Part shown: one piece after another, positions 49,229-62,236 of the stretch | Layout: every line of letters begins with the position of its first letter | Position numbering within the stretch: the stretch's first letter is position 1 | Assembly (NCBI GenBank): GCA_013076295.1 | Contig: RQOL01000516.1 | Location: 186,001-250,000 of the forward strand | From: Sanderia malayensis | Lineage: Eukaryota > Cnidaria > Scyphozoa > Semaeostomeae > Pelagiidae | Direction of reading: 5' to 3' | DNA length: 64,000 bases | Program-made: the position numbers and the translations under genes | Notes under the pieces: model-generated | What the model saw: only the letters and a program-made list of their open reading frames with translations | Told to the model about the DNA's origin: nothing | Database searches by the model: none

Positions 49229-49316
49229 CTTCCCACCTTTGCTGACTTCCCACTTTTCTTGACTTCCCATTTTCCACATTTGATGACTTCCCACTTTTGG
49301 TGGTTTCCCACTCTTT

Positions 49317-49513
49317 GTCAGATAAAGTGGGGCTCTTCAATGTAATTATTCCGTTGAACCTCCTTTGTTTCTTTCCAAAGTTAATGGCCGTGACACTAGC
49401 TGTAGGAAGAGTGGATACGATAATTCGTGTATGCTTTATTGAGATTCTGTTCATACTGTGTGATGTCCGCTTGCCTTATCCATGGGAAGCGAATGTCATC
49501 ATAATCAGATAAA
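49317..49513 (+). repeat. C element, type Cx
   Basis: A Cx copy ending GTCATCATAATCAGATAAAG; the GTCATC change is shared with the Cx at 53521 and 60154. Confidence 0.9.
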
Positions 49514-50342
49514 GCCACTTTTGGTAGCTTCCCACTTCCCACTTTTGGTGACTTCCCACTTTTGATGATTTCCCACTTTTTCCGTCTTCCCACCTCCCAC
49601 TTTTGATGACTTCTCACTTTTGATGCAATTTTTCAAACTCTTTCAATTTGCATCAAATTTTGTGCAAAGTACAAATTTGATGTGCTGAATTTGAAAAGGA
49701 AGCTCGTTTTTATAATTTTCATACTTTGAGGGCATACAAGGTTGAAAAAGGGGGCAATATGCAAGTTTTCAAACTCGTTCAATTTGTATCAAATTTTGTG
49801 AAAGTACAATTTTGGTATGATGACTTCCCACTTTGCTGACTTCCCACTTTTTCTTTACTTCCCACTTCCCAATTTTGATGACTTCCCACTTTTGCCTGAC
49901 TTCCCCACTTCCACTTTTGACGATTTGCCACATTTGATGCAATTTTTCAAACTCGTTCAATTTGCATCAAATTCTGTGGAAAGTACATTTTTGGTATGAT
50001 GACTTCCCACTTCTTATGACTTCCCACTTTTTCCTGACTTCCCACTTCCCACTTTTGATGACTTCCCACTTTTGAATACTTCCCACATTATCTTGACTTC
50101 GCACTTCCCATATTGATGACTTCCCACTTTTGATGCAATTTTTCAAATTCTCTCAATTTCAATCAAATTTTGTGGAAAGTACAAATTTAGTTTGATGACT
50201 TCCCACTTTCGCTGACTTCCCACTTTTCTTGACTTCCCATTTTCCACTTTTGATGACTTCCCATATTTGATGACTCCCACTTACCTGACTTCCCACTCCC
50301 ATTTTTGACGACCTCCTACTTTTGGTAACTTCCCACATCTTT

Positions 50343-50440
50343 AGTAATATTCAAATTTTTCTATCTCGTTCAAGTTGGAAATATGCCATAGTAAATATAG
50401 TACAAACAGTACAAATATAAAAATACAATTTGGTATGATG
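50343..50440 (+). repeat. D1 element before Cy
   Basis: A D1 copy with CAAATTTTTCTATCTCG (an extra T, and CTATC for CCATC). The CTATC change is shared with the D1 copies at 54547 and 61174. Confidence 0.85.
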
Positions 50441-50529
50441 ACTTCCCACCTTTGCTGACTTCCCACTTTTCTTGACTTCCCATTTTCCACATTTGATGAA
50501 CTTCCCACTTTGGTGGTTTCCCACTCTTT

Positions 50530-50725
50530 GTCAGATAAAGTGGGGCTCTTCAATGTGATTATTCCGTTGAACCCCTTTGTTTCTTTCCAAAGTTAATGCC
50601 CGTGACACTAGCTGTAGGAAGAGTGGATACGATAATTCGTGTATGCTTTATTGAAATTCTGTTCATACTGTGTGATGTCCGCTTGCCTTATCTATGGGAA
50701 GCGAATGTCACCATAATTAGATAAA
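50530..50725 (+). repeat. C element, type Cy
   Basis: A Cy copy with GTTGAACCCCTTTG in place of GTTGAACCTCCTTTG. This one-base loss lies in an indel-rich stretch. Confidence 0.88.
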
Positions 50726-50926
50726 ACCACTTTTGGTAGCTTCCCACTTCTCACTTTTGGTGACTTCCCACTTTTGATGATTCCCTTTTCCCGTCTTCCC
50801 ACCTCCCACTTTTGATGACTTCTCATTTTTGATGCCATTTTTCAAACTCTTTCATTTTCCATCAAATTTTGTGGTAAGTACAAAATTGGTATGATGACTT
50901 CCAACTTTTGGTGACTTCCCACATTT

Positions 50927-51024
50927 AGTAATATTCAAATTTTCCATCTCCTTCAATTTCGAATATAGGATAGTAAATATAGTACAAACAGTAGAAATAC
51001 AAAAATACAATTTTGGTATGATGA
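50927..51024 (+). repeat. D2 element
   Basis: A D2 copy with TTTCGAATATAGG (one A lost). It lies at the likely exchange point between the Cy and Cz contexts. Confidence 0.85.
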
Positions 51025-51536
51025 CTTCCCACCTTTGCTGATTTCCCACTTTTCTTCACTTCCAGATTCGACTTTTGATCACTTCCCACTTTTGATGACT
51101 TCCCACTTTACCTCTCTTCGCACTTCCCACCTTTGATGACTTCCAATTTTTAATGCAAGTTTTCCATCTCTTTTTAATTTGCACCAAATTTTGTGAAAAT
51201 ACAAATATGGTGTGGTGAATTTGAATATGACACTGGTTTTTGAAATTTGCATGCTTTGAGGGCATAAAGGGGCGTAAAAGGGGCATTATGCAATTTTCAA
51301 ACTCGTTGAATTTGCATCAAATTTGGTGGAAAATACAATTTTGCTATGATGATTTCCCACTTTTGATAGCTTCCCATTTTTGATGCATTTTTTCAAACTC
51401 TTTCAATTTGTATCCAATTTGGTGGAAAGTACAATTTTGTATGATGATTTCCCACTTCTGCTCACTTCCCACTTTTTCTTGACATTTCACTTCCCACTTT
51501 TGACGACTTCCCTCTTTTGGTGACTTCCCACTTTTT

Positions 51537-52090
51537 GTCAAATAAAGTGAGTTTCTCTCAGATAAAGTCGGTTTTCCTCAATATAATTATTCCGTTGAAG
51601 CTCGTTTGTTTTTTTCCAAATTTAACTCCCGTGACAATAGCTGTAGGAGAGTGGATATGATAATTCATGTATGCTTTACTGAGATTCTGTTCATATTTGT
51701 GATGTCCGCTTTGCCTTATCTATGGGAAGCGAATGTCGCCATAATCATATAAACCACTCTTGTGTAGCTTTCCATTCCCCACTTTTGGTGACTTCCCACT
51801 TCTGCTGACGTCCCACTTTTTCTTGACATTCCTCTTCCACTTTTGACGACTTCCCTTTTTGGGAACTTCCACTTTTTCTCAGATAAAGGGGTTTTTCTAG
51901 ATAAAGTTGGTTTTCCTCAATATAATTATTCCGATGGAGACATTTGTTTTTTTCCAAATTTAACGCCCATGACACTAGGTGTAAAAGAGTGGATAGGATA
52001 ATTCGCGTATGCTTTATTGAGATCTGTTCATACTTTGTGATGTCCGCTGGCCTTATCTATGGGAAGCGAAAGTCACCATAATCAGATAAA
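51537..52090 (+). repeat. C pair' (p, q), indel-rich
   Basis: p starts at 51537 and q at 51878. There are many one-base changes found in no other pair: GTAGGAGAGTGG, TCATATTTGTG, CGCTTTGCC, TCTTGTGTAGC, GATAAAGGGG, GTGTAAAAGAGTGG, GAGATCTGTTC and CGCTGGCC. These look like consensus errors and not accumulated divergence. Confidence 0.85.
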
Positions 52091-53333
52091 CCCACTTTTG
52101 GTAGCTTCCCACTTCCCACTTTTGGTGACTTCCACTTTTGATGACTTCCACTTTTTCCTGTCTTCCCACTTCGCACCTTTGATGACTTCCCACTTTTGAT
52201 GCCATTTTTTAAACTCTTTCAATTTCCATCAAATTCTGTGGAAAGTACAATTTTGGTATCATGACATCCCACTTCTGATGACCTCCCACTTTTCCCTGCC
52301 TTCCCACCCTTCACTTTTGATGAGTTCCCACTTTTGATTCCATTTTTTCAAACTCTTTCAATTTGCATCAAATTTTGTGGAAAGTACAAATTTGGTGTGC
52401 TGAAATTGGACATGAAACGGGTTTTTGAAATTGTCATGTTTTCAGGGCATATAACGGAGTAAAAAAGGGGAATATCCCATTTTTGAACCTCTTTGAATTT
52501 GCATGAAACTTTGTGGAAAGCACAATTTTGGTATGATGACTTCCCACTCTGCTGACTTCCCACTTTTTCTTGACTTCCCACTTTCCAATTTTTATGACTT
52601 CCCACTTTTGCCTGACTTCACACTTCCACTTTTGACGATTTGCAACATTTGATGCAATTTTTCAAACTCGTTCAATTTGCATCAAATTCTGTGGAAAGTA
52701 TATTTTTGGTATGATGACTTCCCACTTCTTATGACTTCCCACTTTTTCCTCACTTCCCACTTCCCACTTTTGATGACTTCCCACTATTGAATACTTCCCA
52801 CATTTTCCTTACTTCGCACTTCCCAATATTGATGACTTCCCACTTTTGTTGCAATTTTTCAAACTCTTTCAATTTGCATCAAACTTTGTGGAAAGTACAA
52901 TTTTGGTATGATGACTTCCCACTTCTGATGACTTCCCACTTTTTCCTGCCTTCCCACTCTTCACTTTTGATGACTTCCCACTTTTGATGCAATTTTTCAA
53001 ACTCTTTCAATTTGCATAAAATTTTGTGCATAGTACAAATTTGGTGTGCTGAATTTGAAAAGGAAGCTGGTTTTTGTAATTTTCATGCTTTGAGGGGATA
53101 CAAGGTTGAAAAGGGGGCAATTTGCAAGTTTTCAAACTCGTTCAATTTGTATCAAATTTTGTGGAAAGTACAATTTTGGTATGATGACTTCCCACCTTTG
53201 CTGACTTTCCACTTTTTCTTGACTTCCCATTTTCCACTTTTGATGACTTCCCATATTTGATGACTTCCCACTTTACCTGACTTCCCACTCCCCACTTTTG
53301 ACGACCTCCTACTTTTGGTGACTTCCCACTTTT

Positions 53334-53432
53334 AGTAATATTCAAATTTTCCATCTCGTTCAAGTTGGAAATATGCCATAGTAAATGTAGTACAAACAGT
53401 ACAAATATAAAAATACAATTTTGGTATGATGA
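53334..53432 (+). repeat. D1 element before Cx
   Basis: It is the same as the copy at 49130, with AAATGTAGTAC, and lies in the usual position 89 bp before Cx. Confidence 0.86.
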
Positions 53433-53520
53433 CTTCCCACCTTTGCTGACTTCCCACTTTTCTTGACTTCCCATTTTCCACATTTGATGACTTCCCACTT
53501 TTGGTGGTTTCCCACTCTTT

Positions 53521-53717
53521 GTCAGATAAAGTGGGGCTCTTCAATGTAATTATTCCGTTGAACCTCCTTTGTTTCTTTCCAAAGTTAATGGCCGTGACAC
53601 TAGCTGTAGGAAGAGTGGATACGATAATTCGTGTATGCTTTATTGAGATTCTGTTCATACTGTGTGATGTCCGCTTGCCTTATCCATGGGAAGCGAATGT
53701 CATCATAATCAGATAAA
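53521..53717 (+). repeat. C element, type Cx
   Basis: It appears identical by eye to the Cx at 49317, including GTCATCATAATCAG. Confidence 0.9.
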
Positions 53718-54546
53718 GCCACTTTTGGTAGCTTCCCACTTCCCACTTTTGGTGACTTCCCACTTTTGATGATTTCCCACTTTTTCCGTCTTCCCACCTC
53801 CCACTTTTGATGACTTCTCACTTTTGATGCAATTTTTCAAACTCTTTCAATTTGCATCAAATTTTGTGCAAAGTACAAATTTGATGTGCTGAATTTGAAA
53901 AGGAAGCTCGTTTTATAATTTTCATACTTTGAGGGCATACAAGGTTGAAAAAGGGGGCAATATGCAAGTTTTCAAACTCGTTCAATTTGTATCAAATTTT
54001 GTGGAAAGTACAATTTTGGTATGATGACTTCCCACTTTGCTGACTTCCCACTTTTTCTTTACTTCCCACTTCCCAATTTTGATGACTTCCCTTTTGCCTG
54101 ACTTCCCACTTCCCACTTTTGACGATTTGCCACATTTGATGCAATTTTTCAAACTCGTTCAATTTGCATCAAATTCTGTGGAAAGTACATTTTTGGTATG
54201 ATGACTTCCCACTTCTTATGACTTCCCACTTTTTCCTGACTTCCCACTTCCCACTTTTGATGACTTCCCACTTTTGAATACTTCCCACATTATCTTGACT
54301 TCGCACTTCCAATATTGATGACTTCCCACTTTTGATGCAATTTTTCAAATTCTCTCAATTTCAATCAAATTTTGTGGAAAGTACAAATTTAGTTTGATGA
54401 CTTCCCACTTTCGCTGACTTCCCACTTTTTTTTGACTTCCCATTTTCCACTTTTGATGACTTCCCATATTTGATGACTTCCCACTTTACCTGACTTCCCA
54501 CTCCCCATTTTTGACGACCTCCTACTTTTGGTAACTTCCCACTTTT

Positions 54547-54645
54547 AGTAATATTCAAATTTTCTATCTCGTTCAAGTTGGAAATATGCCATAGTAAATA
54601 TAGTACAAACAGTACAAATATAAAAATACAATTTTGGTATGATGA
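54547..54645 (+). repeat. D1 element before Cy
   Basis: D1 with TTTTCTATCTCG, as at 50343 and 61174. Confidence 0.86.
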
Positions 54646-54733
54646 CTTCCCACCTTTGCTGACTTCCCACTTTTCTTGACTTCCCATTTTCCACATTTGA
54701 TGACTTCCCACTTTTGGTGGTTTCCCACTCTTT

Positions 54734-54930
54734 GTCAGATAAAGTGGGGCTCTTCAATGTGATTATTCCGTTGAACCTCCTTTGTTTCTTTCCAAAGTTA
54801 ATGCCCGTGACACTAGCTGTAGGAAGAGTGGATACGATAATTCGTGTATGCTTTATTGAAATTCTGTTCATACTGTGTGATGTCCGCTTGCCTTATCTAT
54901 GGGAAGCGAATGTCACCATAATTAGATAAA
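54734..54930 (+). repeat. C element, type Cy
   Basis: An intact Cy (GCCCGTGAC, TTGAAATTC, AATTAGATAAAACC) without the base loss seen in the copy at 50530. Confidence 0.9.
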
Positions 54931-55134
54931 ACCACTTTTGGTAGCTTCCCACTTCTCACTTTTGGTGACTTCCCACTTTTGATGATTTCCCACTTTTCCC
55001 GTCTTCCCACCTCCCACTTTTGATGACTTCTCATTTTTGATGCCATTTTTCAAACTCTTTCATTTTCCATCAAATTTTGTGGTAAGTACAAAATTGGTAT
55101 GATGACTTCCAACTTTTGGTGACTTCCCACATTT

Positions 55135-55232
55135 AGTAATATTCAAATTTTCCATCTCCTTCAATTTCGAAATATAGGATAGTAAATATAGTACAAACAG
55201 TAGAAATACAAAAATACAATTTTGGTATCATG
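55135..55232 (+). repeat. D2 element
   Basis: D2 with the hinge TTTTGGTATCATGAC (C for G). As in copy 1 it is followed by the monomer-deleted junction near 55385. Confidence 0.86.
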
Positions 55233-55612
55233 ACTTCCCACCTTTGCTGATTTCCCACTTTTTCTTCACTTCCAGATTCGACTTTTGATCACTTCCCACT
55301 TTTGATGACTTCCCACTTTACCTCTCTTCGCACTTCCCACCTTTGATGACTTCCAATTTTTAATGCAAGTTTTCCATCTCTTTTAATTTGCATCAAATTT
55401 GGTGGAAAATACAATTTTGCTATGATGATTTCCCACTTTTGATAGCTTCCCATTTTTGATGCATTTTTTCAAACTCTTTCAATTTGTATCCAATTTGGTG
55501 GAAAGTACAATTTTGTATGATGATTTCCCACTTCTGCTCACTTCCCACTTTTTCTTGACATTTCACTTCCCACTTTTGACGACTTCCCTCTTTTGGTGAC
55601 TTCCCACTTTTT

Positions 55613-56173
55613 GTCAAATAAAGTGAGTTTCTCTCAGATAAAGTCGGTTTTCCTCAATATAATTATTCCGTTGAAGCTCGTTTGTTTTTTTCCAAATTTA
55701 ACTCCCGTGACAGTAGCTGTAGGAAGAGTGGATATGATAATTCATGTATGCTTTACTGAGATTCTGTTCATACTTTGTGATGTCCGCTTGCCTTATCTAT
55801 GGGAAGCGAATGTCGCCATAATCATATAAACCACTCTTGGTAGCTTTCCATTCCCCACTTTTGGTGACTTCCCACTTCTGCTGACGTCCCACTTTTTCTT
55901 GACATTCCACTTCCCACTTTTGACGACTTCCCCTTTTTGGGACTTCCCACTTTTTCTCAGATAAAGAGGGTTTTTCTCAGATAAAGTTGGTTTTCCTCAA
56001 TATAATTATTCCGATGGAGATCATTTGTTTTTTTCCAAATTTAACGCCCATGACACTAGGTGTAAGAAGAGTGGATAGGATAATTCGCGTATGCTTTATT
56101 GAGATTCTGTTCATACATTGTGATGTCCGCTTGCCTTATCTATGGGAAGCGAAAGTCACCATAATCAGATAAA
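55613..56173 (+). repeat. C pair (p, q)
   Basis: p starts at 55613 and q at 55956. Markers of the first pair type are CAGTAGCTG in p and TTCATACATTGTG in q. Confidence 0.9.
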
Positions 56174-56960
56174 CCCACTTTTGGTAGCTTCCCACTTCCC
56201 ACTTTTGGTGACTTCCCACTTTTGATGACTTCCCACTTTTTCCTGTCTTCCCACTTCGCACCTTTGATGACTTCCCACTTTTGATGCCATTTTTTAAACT
56301 CTTTCAATTTCCATCAAATTCTGTGGAAAATACAATTTTGGTATGATGACCTCCCAATTCTGATAGCTTCCCACTTTTTCTCGACTTCCCACTTTCCAGT
56401 TTTGATGACTTCCCATTTCTGATGACTTCCCACTTTTTCCTGACTTTCCACTTCCCACATTTAATGAATTCCCACTTTTCATGCAATTTTTCAAACTCGT
56501 TCAACTTGCATCAAATTTGCGAAAAGTACAGTTTTGGTGTGCTGAATTTGAATATGAAACTTGTTTTTGAAATTTTCATGTTTTTGGGGCATACAACGGG
56601 GTATAAGGGGGCAACATGCAATTTTTCAAACTCGTTCAATTTGCATCAAGTTTTGTGGAATGTACAATTTTGGTGTCCTAAGTTTGAACATAAAGCTGGT
56701 TTTTGGAATTTTCATGTTTTGAGGGCATACAAGGTTGAAAAAGGGGGCAATATGCAATTTTTCAAATTCTCTCAATTTCCATCAAATTTTGTGGAAAGTA
56801 CAAATTTAGTTGATGACTTCCCACATTCGCTGACTTCCCACTTTTTCTTGACTTCCCATTTTCCACTTTTGATGACTTCCATATTTGATGACTTCCCACT
56901 TTACCTGACTTCCCACTCCCCACTTTTGCGACCTCCTACTTTTGGTGACTTCCCACTTTT

Positions 56961-57060
56961 AGTAATATTCAAATTTTCCATCTCGTTCAAGTTGGAAATA
57001 TGCCATAGTAAATATAGTACAAACAGTACAAATATAAAATTACAATTTTGGTATGATGAC
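56961..57060 (+). repeat. D1 element before Cz
   Basis: D1 with ATAAAATTACAATTTTGG, the Cz-associated change. Confidence 0.86.
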
Positions 57061-57147
57061 TTCCCACCTTTGCTGACTTCTCACTTTTCTTGACTTCCCA
57101 TTTTCCACATTTGATGACTTCCCACTTTTGGTGGTTTCCCACTCTTT

Positions 57148-57344
57148 GTCAGATAAAGTGGGACTCTTCAATGTAATTATTCCGTTGAACCTCCTTTGTT
57201 TCTTTCCAAAGTTAATGCCCATGACACTAGGTGTAGGAAGATTGGATAAGATAATTGGTGTATGCTTTACTGAGATTCTGTTCATAATGTGTGATCTCCG
57301 CTTGCCTCATCTATGGGAAGCGAATGTCACCATAATTAGATAAA
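57148..57344 (+). repeat. C element, type Cz
   Basis: It matches the Cz at 46308 at all marker bases (GCCCATGAC, AGATTGGATAAG, TGTGATCTCCG). Confidence 0.9.
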
Positions 57345-57548
57345 ACCACTTTTGGTAGCTTCCCACTTCCCACTTTTGGTGATTTCCCACTTTTGATGAT
57401 TTCCCACTTTTCCCGTCTTCCCACCTCCCACTTTTGATGACTTCTCATTTTTGATGCCATTTTTCAAACTCTTTCATTTTCCATCAAATTTTGTGGTAAG
57501 TACAAAATTGGTATGATGACTTCCTACTTTTGGTGACTTCCCACATTT

Positions 57549-57647
57549 AGTAATATTCAAATTTTCCATCTCCTTCAATTTCGAAATATAGGATAGTAAA
57601 TATAGTACAAACAGTAGAAATACAAAAATACAATTTTGGTATGATGA
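57549..57647 (+). repeat. D2 element
   Basis: A complete D2 (with AGTAATATTC, unlike its counterpart at 46711). The B block that follows has CCAGATTCCAC in place of CCAGATTCGAC. Confidence 0.86.
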
Positions 57648-58158
57648 CTTCCCACCTTTGCTGATTTCCCACTTTTTCTTCACTTCCAGATTCCACTTTT
57701 GATCACTTCCCACTTTTGATGACTTCCCACTTTACCTCTCTTCGCACTTCCCTTTGATGACTTCCAATTTTTAATGCAAGTTTTCCATCTCTTTTAATTT
57801 GCACCAAATTTTGTGGAAAATACAAATATGGTGTGGTGAATTTGAATATGACACTGGTTTTTGAAATTTGCATGCTTTGAGGGCATAAAGGGGCGTAAAA
57901 GGGGCATTATGCAATTTTTCAAACTCGTTGAATTTGCATCAAATTTGGTGGAAAATACAATTTTGCTATGGTGATTTCCCACTTTTGATAGCTTCCCATT
58001 TTTGATGCATTTTTTCAAACTCTTTCAATTTGTATCCAATTTGGTGGAAAGTACAATTTTGTATGATGATTTCCCACTTCTGCTCACTTCCCACTTTTTC
58101 TTGACATTTCACTTCCCACTTTTGACGACTTCCCTCTTTTGGTGACTTCCCACTTTTT

Positions 58159-58718
58159 GTCAAATAAAGTGAGTTTCTCTCAGATAAAGTCGGTTTTCCT
58201 CAATATAATTATTCCGTTGAAGCTCGTTTGTTTTTTTCCAAATTTAACTCCCGTGACAATAGCTGTAGGAAGAGTGGATATGATAATTCATGTATGCTTT
58301 ACTGAGATTCTGTTCATACTTTGTGATGTCCGCTTGCCTTATCTATGGGAAGCGAATGTCGCCATAATCATATAAACCACTCTTGGTAGCTTTCCATTCC
58401 CCACTTTTGGTGACTTCCCACTTCTGCTGACGTCCCACTTTTTCTTGACATTCCACTTCCCACTTTTGACGACTTCCCCTTTTTGGGACTTCCCATTTTT
58501 TCTCAGATAAAGAGGGTTTTTCTCAGATAAAGTTGGTTTTCCTCAATATAATTAATCGATGGAGATCATTTGTTTTTTTCCAAATTTAACGCCCATGACA
58601 CTAGGTGTAAGAAGAGTGGATAGGATAATTCGCGTATGCTTTATTGAGATTCTGTTCATACTTTGTGATGTCCGCTTGCCTTATCTATGGGAAGCGAAAG
58701 TCACCATAATCAGATAAA
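58159..58718 (+). repeat. C pair' (p, q)
   Basis: p starts at 58159 and q at 58502. It has CAATAGCTG and TTCATACTTTGTG. In q the ATTAATCCGATGG segment reads ATTAATCGATGG. Confidence 0.9.
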
Positions 58719-59966
58719 CCCACTTTTGGTAGCTTCCCACTTCCCACTTTTGGTGACTTCCCACTTTTGATGACTTCCCACTTTTTCCTGTCTTCCCCAC
58801 TTCGCACCTTTGATGACTTCCCACTTTTGATGCCATTTTTTAAACTCTTTCAATTTCATCAAATTTCTGTGGAAAGTACAATTTTGGTATCATGACATCC
58901 ACTTCTGATGACCTCCCACTTTTCCCTGCCTTCCCACCCTTCACTTTGATGAGTTCCCACTTTTGATTCCATTTTTTCAAACTCTTTCAATTTGCATCAA
59001 ATTTTGTGGAAAGTACAAATTTGGTGGCTGAAATTGGACATGAAACGGGTTTTTGAAATTGTCATGTTTTCAGGGCATATAACGGAGTAAAAAAGGGGAA
59101 TATCCCATTTTTTGAACCTCTTTGAATTTGCATGAAACTTTGTGGAAAGCACAATTTTGGTATGATGACTTCCCACTCTGCTGACTTCCCACTTTTTCTT
59201 GACTTCCCACTTTCCAATTTTTATGACTTCCCACTTTTGCCTGACTTCACACTTCCCACTTTTGACGATTTGCAACATTTGATGCAATTTTTCAAACTCG
59301 TTCAATTTGCATCAAATTCTGTGGAAAGTATATTTTTGGTATGATGACTTCCCACTTCTTATGACTTCCCACTTTTTCCTCACTTCCCACTTCCCACTTT
59401 TGATGACTTCCCACTATTGAATACTTCCCCACATTTTCCTTACTTTCGCACTTCCCAATATTGATGACTTCCCACTTTTGTTGCAATTTTTTCAAACTCT
59501 TTCAATTTGCATCAAACTTTGTGGAAAGTACAATTTTGGTATGATGACTTCCCACTTCTGATGACTTCCCACTTTTTCCTGCCTTCCCACTCTTCACTTT
59601 GATGACTTCCCACTTTTGATGCAATTTTTTCAAACTCTTTCAATTTGCATAAAATTTTGTGCATAGTACAAATTTGGTGTGCTGAATTTGAAAAGGAAGC
59701 TGGTTTTTGTAATTTTCATGCTTTGAGGGGATACAAGGTTGAAAAAGGGGGCAATTTGCAAGTTTTCAAACTCGTTCAATTTGTATCAAATTTTGTGGAA
59801 AGTACAATTTTGGTATGATGACTTCCCACCTTTGCTGACTTTCCACTTTTTCTTGACTTCCATTTTCCACTTTTGATGACTTCCCATATTTGATGACTTC
59901 CCACTTTACCTGACTTCCCACTCCCCACTTTTGACGACCTCCTACTTTTGGTGACTTCCCACTTTT

Positions 59967-60065
59967 AGTAATATTCAAATTTTCCATCTCGTTCAAGTTG
60001 GAAATATGCCATAGTAAATGTAGTACAAACAGTACAAATATAAAAATACAATTTTGGTATGATGA
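59967..60065 (+). repeat. D1 element before Cx
   Basis: D1 with AAATGTAGTAC, as at 49130 and 53334. Confidence 0.86.
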
Positions 60066-60153
60066 CTTCCCACCTTTGCTGACTTCCCACTTTTCTTGAC
60101 TTCCCATTTTCCACATTTGATGACTTCCCACTTTTGGTGGTTTCCCACTCTTT

Positions 60154-60350
60154 GTCAGATAAAGTGGGGCTCTTCAATGTAATTATTCCGTTGAACCTCC
60201 TTTGTTTCTTTCCAAAGTTAATGGCCGTGACACTAGCTGTAGGAAGAGTGGATACGATAATTCGTGTATGCTTTATTGAGATTCTGTTCATACTGTGTGA
60301 TGTCCGCTTGCCTTATCCATGGGAAGCGAATGTCATCATAATCAGATAAA
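60154..60350 (+). repeat. C element, type Cx
   Basis: Cx with GTCATCATAATCAG. It is the third in the subgroup with 49317 and 53521. Confidence 0.9.
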
Positions 60351-61173
60351 GCCACTTTTGGTAGCTTCCCACTTCCCACTTTTGGTGACTTCCCACTTTT
60401 GATGATTTCCCACTTTTTCCGTCTTCCCACCTCCCACTTTTGATGACTTCTCACTTTTGATGCAATTTTTCAAACTCTTTCAATTTGCATCAAATTTGTG
60501 CAAAGTACAAATTTGATGTGCTGAATTTGAAAAGGAAGCTCGTTTTTATAATTTTCATACTTTGAGGGCATACAAGGTTGAAAAAGGGGGCAATATGCAA
60601 GTTTTCAAACTCGTTCAATTTGTATCAAATTTGTGAAAGTACAATTTTGGTATGATGACTTCCCACTTTGCTGACTTCCCACTTTTTCTTTACTTCCCAC
60701 TTCCCAATTTTGATGACTTCCCACTTTTGCCTGACTTCCCACTTCCCACTTTTGACGATTTGCCACATTTGATGCAATTTTTCAAACTCGTTCAATTTGC
60801 ATCAAATTCTGTGGAAAGTACATTTTTGGTATGATGACTTCCCACTTCTTATGACTTCCACTTTTTCCTGACTTCCACTTCCCACTTTTGATGACTTCCC
60901 ACTTTTGAATACTTCCCACATTATCTTGACTTCGCCTTCCCAATATTGATGACTTCCCACTTTGATGCAATTTTTCAAATTCTCTCAATTTCAATCAATT
61001 TTGTGGAAAGTACAAATTTAGTTTGATGACTTCCCACTTTCGCTGACTTCCCACTTTTTCTTGACTTCCCATTTTCCACTTTTGATGACTTCCCATATTT
61101 GATGACTTCCCACTTTACCTGACTTCCACTCCCATTTTTGACGACCTCCTACTTTTGGTAACTTCCCACTTTT

Positions 61174-61270
61174 AGTAATATTCAAATTTTCTATCTCGTT
61201 CAAGTTGGAAATATGCATAGTAATATAGTACAAACAGTACAAATATAAAAATACAATTTTGGTATGATGA
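61174..61270 (+). repeat. D1 element before Cy
   Basis: D1 with CTATCTCG and two single-base losses (ATATGCATAGTAATATAGTAC). Confidence 0.85.
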
Positions 61271-61358
61271 CTTCCCACCTTTGCTGACTTCCCACTTTTC
61301 TTGACTTCCCATTTTCCACATTTGATGACTTCCCACTTTTGGTGGTTTCCCACTCTTT

Positions 61359-61555
61359 GTCAGATAAAGTGGGGCTCTTCAATGTGATTATTCGTTGAAC
61401 CCTCCTTTGTTTCTTTCCAAAGTTAATGCCCGTGACACTAGCTGTAGGAAGAGTGGATACGATAATTCGTGTATGCTTTATTGAAATTCTGTTCATACTG
61501 TGTGATGTCCGCTTGCCTTATCTATGGGAAGCGAATGTCACCATAATTAGATAAA
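61359..61555 (+). repeat. C element, type Cy
   Basis: Cy with ATTATTCGTTGAACCCTCC, a loss of one C and a gain of another nearby. All other Cy markers are intact. Confidence 0.89.
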
Positions 61556-61759
61556 ACCACTTTTGGTAGCTTCCCACTTCTCACTTTTGGTGACTTCCCA
61601 CTTTTGATGATTTCCCACTTTTCCCGTCTTCCCACCTCCCACTTTTGATGACTTCTCATTTTTGATGCCATTTTTCAAACTCTTTCATTTTCCATCAAAT
61701 TTTGTGGTAAGTACAAAATTGGTATGATGACTTCCAACTTTTGGTGACTTCCCACATTT

Positions 61760-61858
61760 AGTAATATTCAAATTTTCCATCTCCTTCAATTTCGAAATAT
61801 AGGATAGTAAATATAGTACAAACAGTAGAAATACAAAAATACAATTTTGGTATGATGA
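61760..61858 (+). repeat. D2 element
   Basis: A standard D2 followed by the monomer-deleted junction near 62018 (TTAATTTGCATCAAATTTGG). Confidence 0.86.
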
Positions 61859-62236
61859 CTTCCCACCTTTGCTGATTTCCACTTTTTCTTCACTTCCAGA
61901 TTCGACTTTTGATCACTTCCCACTTTTGATGACTTCCCACTTGACCTCTCTTCGCACTTCCCACCTTTGATGACTTCCAATTTTTAATGCAAGCTTTCCA
62001 TCTCTTTTAATTTGCATCAAATTTGGTGGAAAATACAATTTTGCTATGATGATTTCCCACTTTTGATAGCTTCCCATTTTTGATGCATTTTTTCAAACTC
62101 TTTCAATTTGTATCCAATTTGGTGGAAAGTACAATTTTGTATGATGATTTCCCACTTCTGCTCACTTCCCACTTTTTCTTGACATTTCACTTCCCACTTT
62201 TGACGACTTCCCTCTTTTGGTGACTTCCCACTTTTT

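Larger units (their letters stand above)
42686..49316 (+). repeat. 6.63-kb higher-order unit P, full copy 1
   Basis: The order is Cx (42686), Cy (43898), pair (44774/45117), Cz (46308), pair' (47321/47665), then Cx again at 49317. The spacings are about 1212, 876, 1534, 1013 and 1996 bp. The same order and spacings recur at 53521-60153. A, B and D modules fill the gaps; no gene is seen. Confidence 0.92.
49317..53520 (+). repeat. Short form of unit P, 4.2 kb
   Basis: The order is Cx (49317), Cy (50530), pair' (51537/51878), then Cx at 53521. The first pair and Cz, about 2.4 kb, are missing. The Cy-to-pair' distance is 1007 bp, matching Cz-to-pair', and the pair has the pair' base CAATAGCTG. 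The exchange therefore lies between Cy and Cz downstream parts, probably in the D2/B region near 50.7-51.0 kb. The same fusion is seen at 39681-42685. Confidence 0.87.
53521..60153 (+). repeat. 6.63-kb higher-order unit P, full copy 2
   Basis: The order is Cx (53521), Cy (54734), pair (55613/55956), Cz (57148), pair' (58159/58502), then Cx at 60154. The spacings of 1213, 879, 1535, 1011 and 1995 bp are within a few bases of copy 1. The total is 6633 bp, against 6631 bp. Confidence 0.92.

Noticed and set aside
56422..57093. The longest open frame in the window (223 codons, plus strand)
   Set aside because: It runs across A monomers, B blocks and a D element, has no recognisable domain, and is broken by indels in the homologous positions near 45.5 kb and shortened near 63.0 kb. 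It is repeat sequence without a stop by chance.
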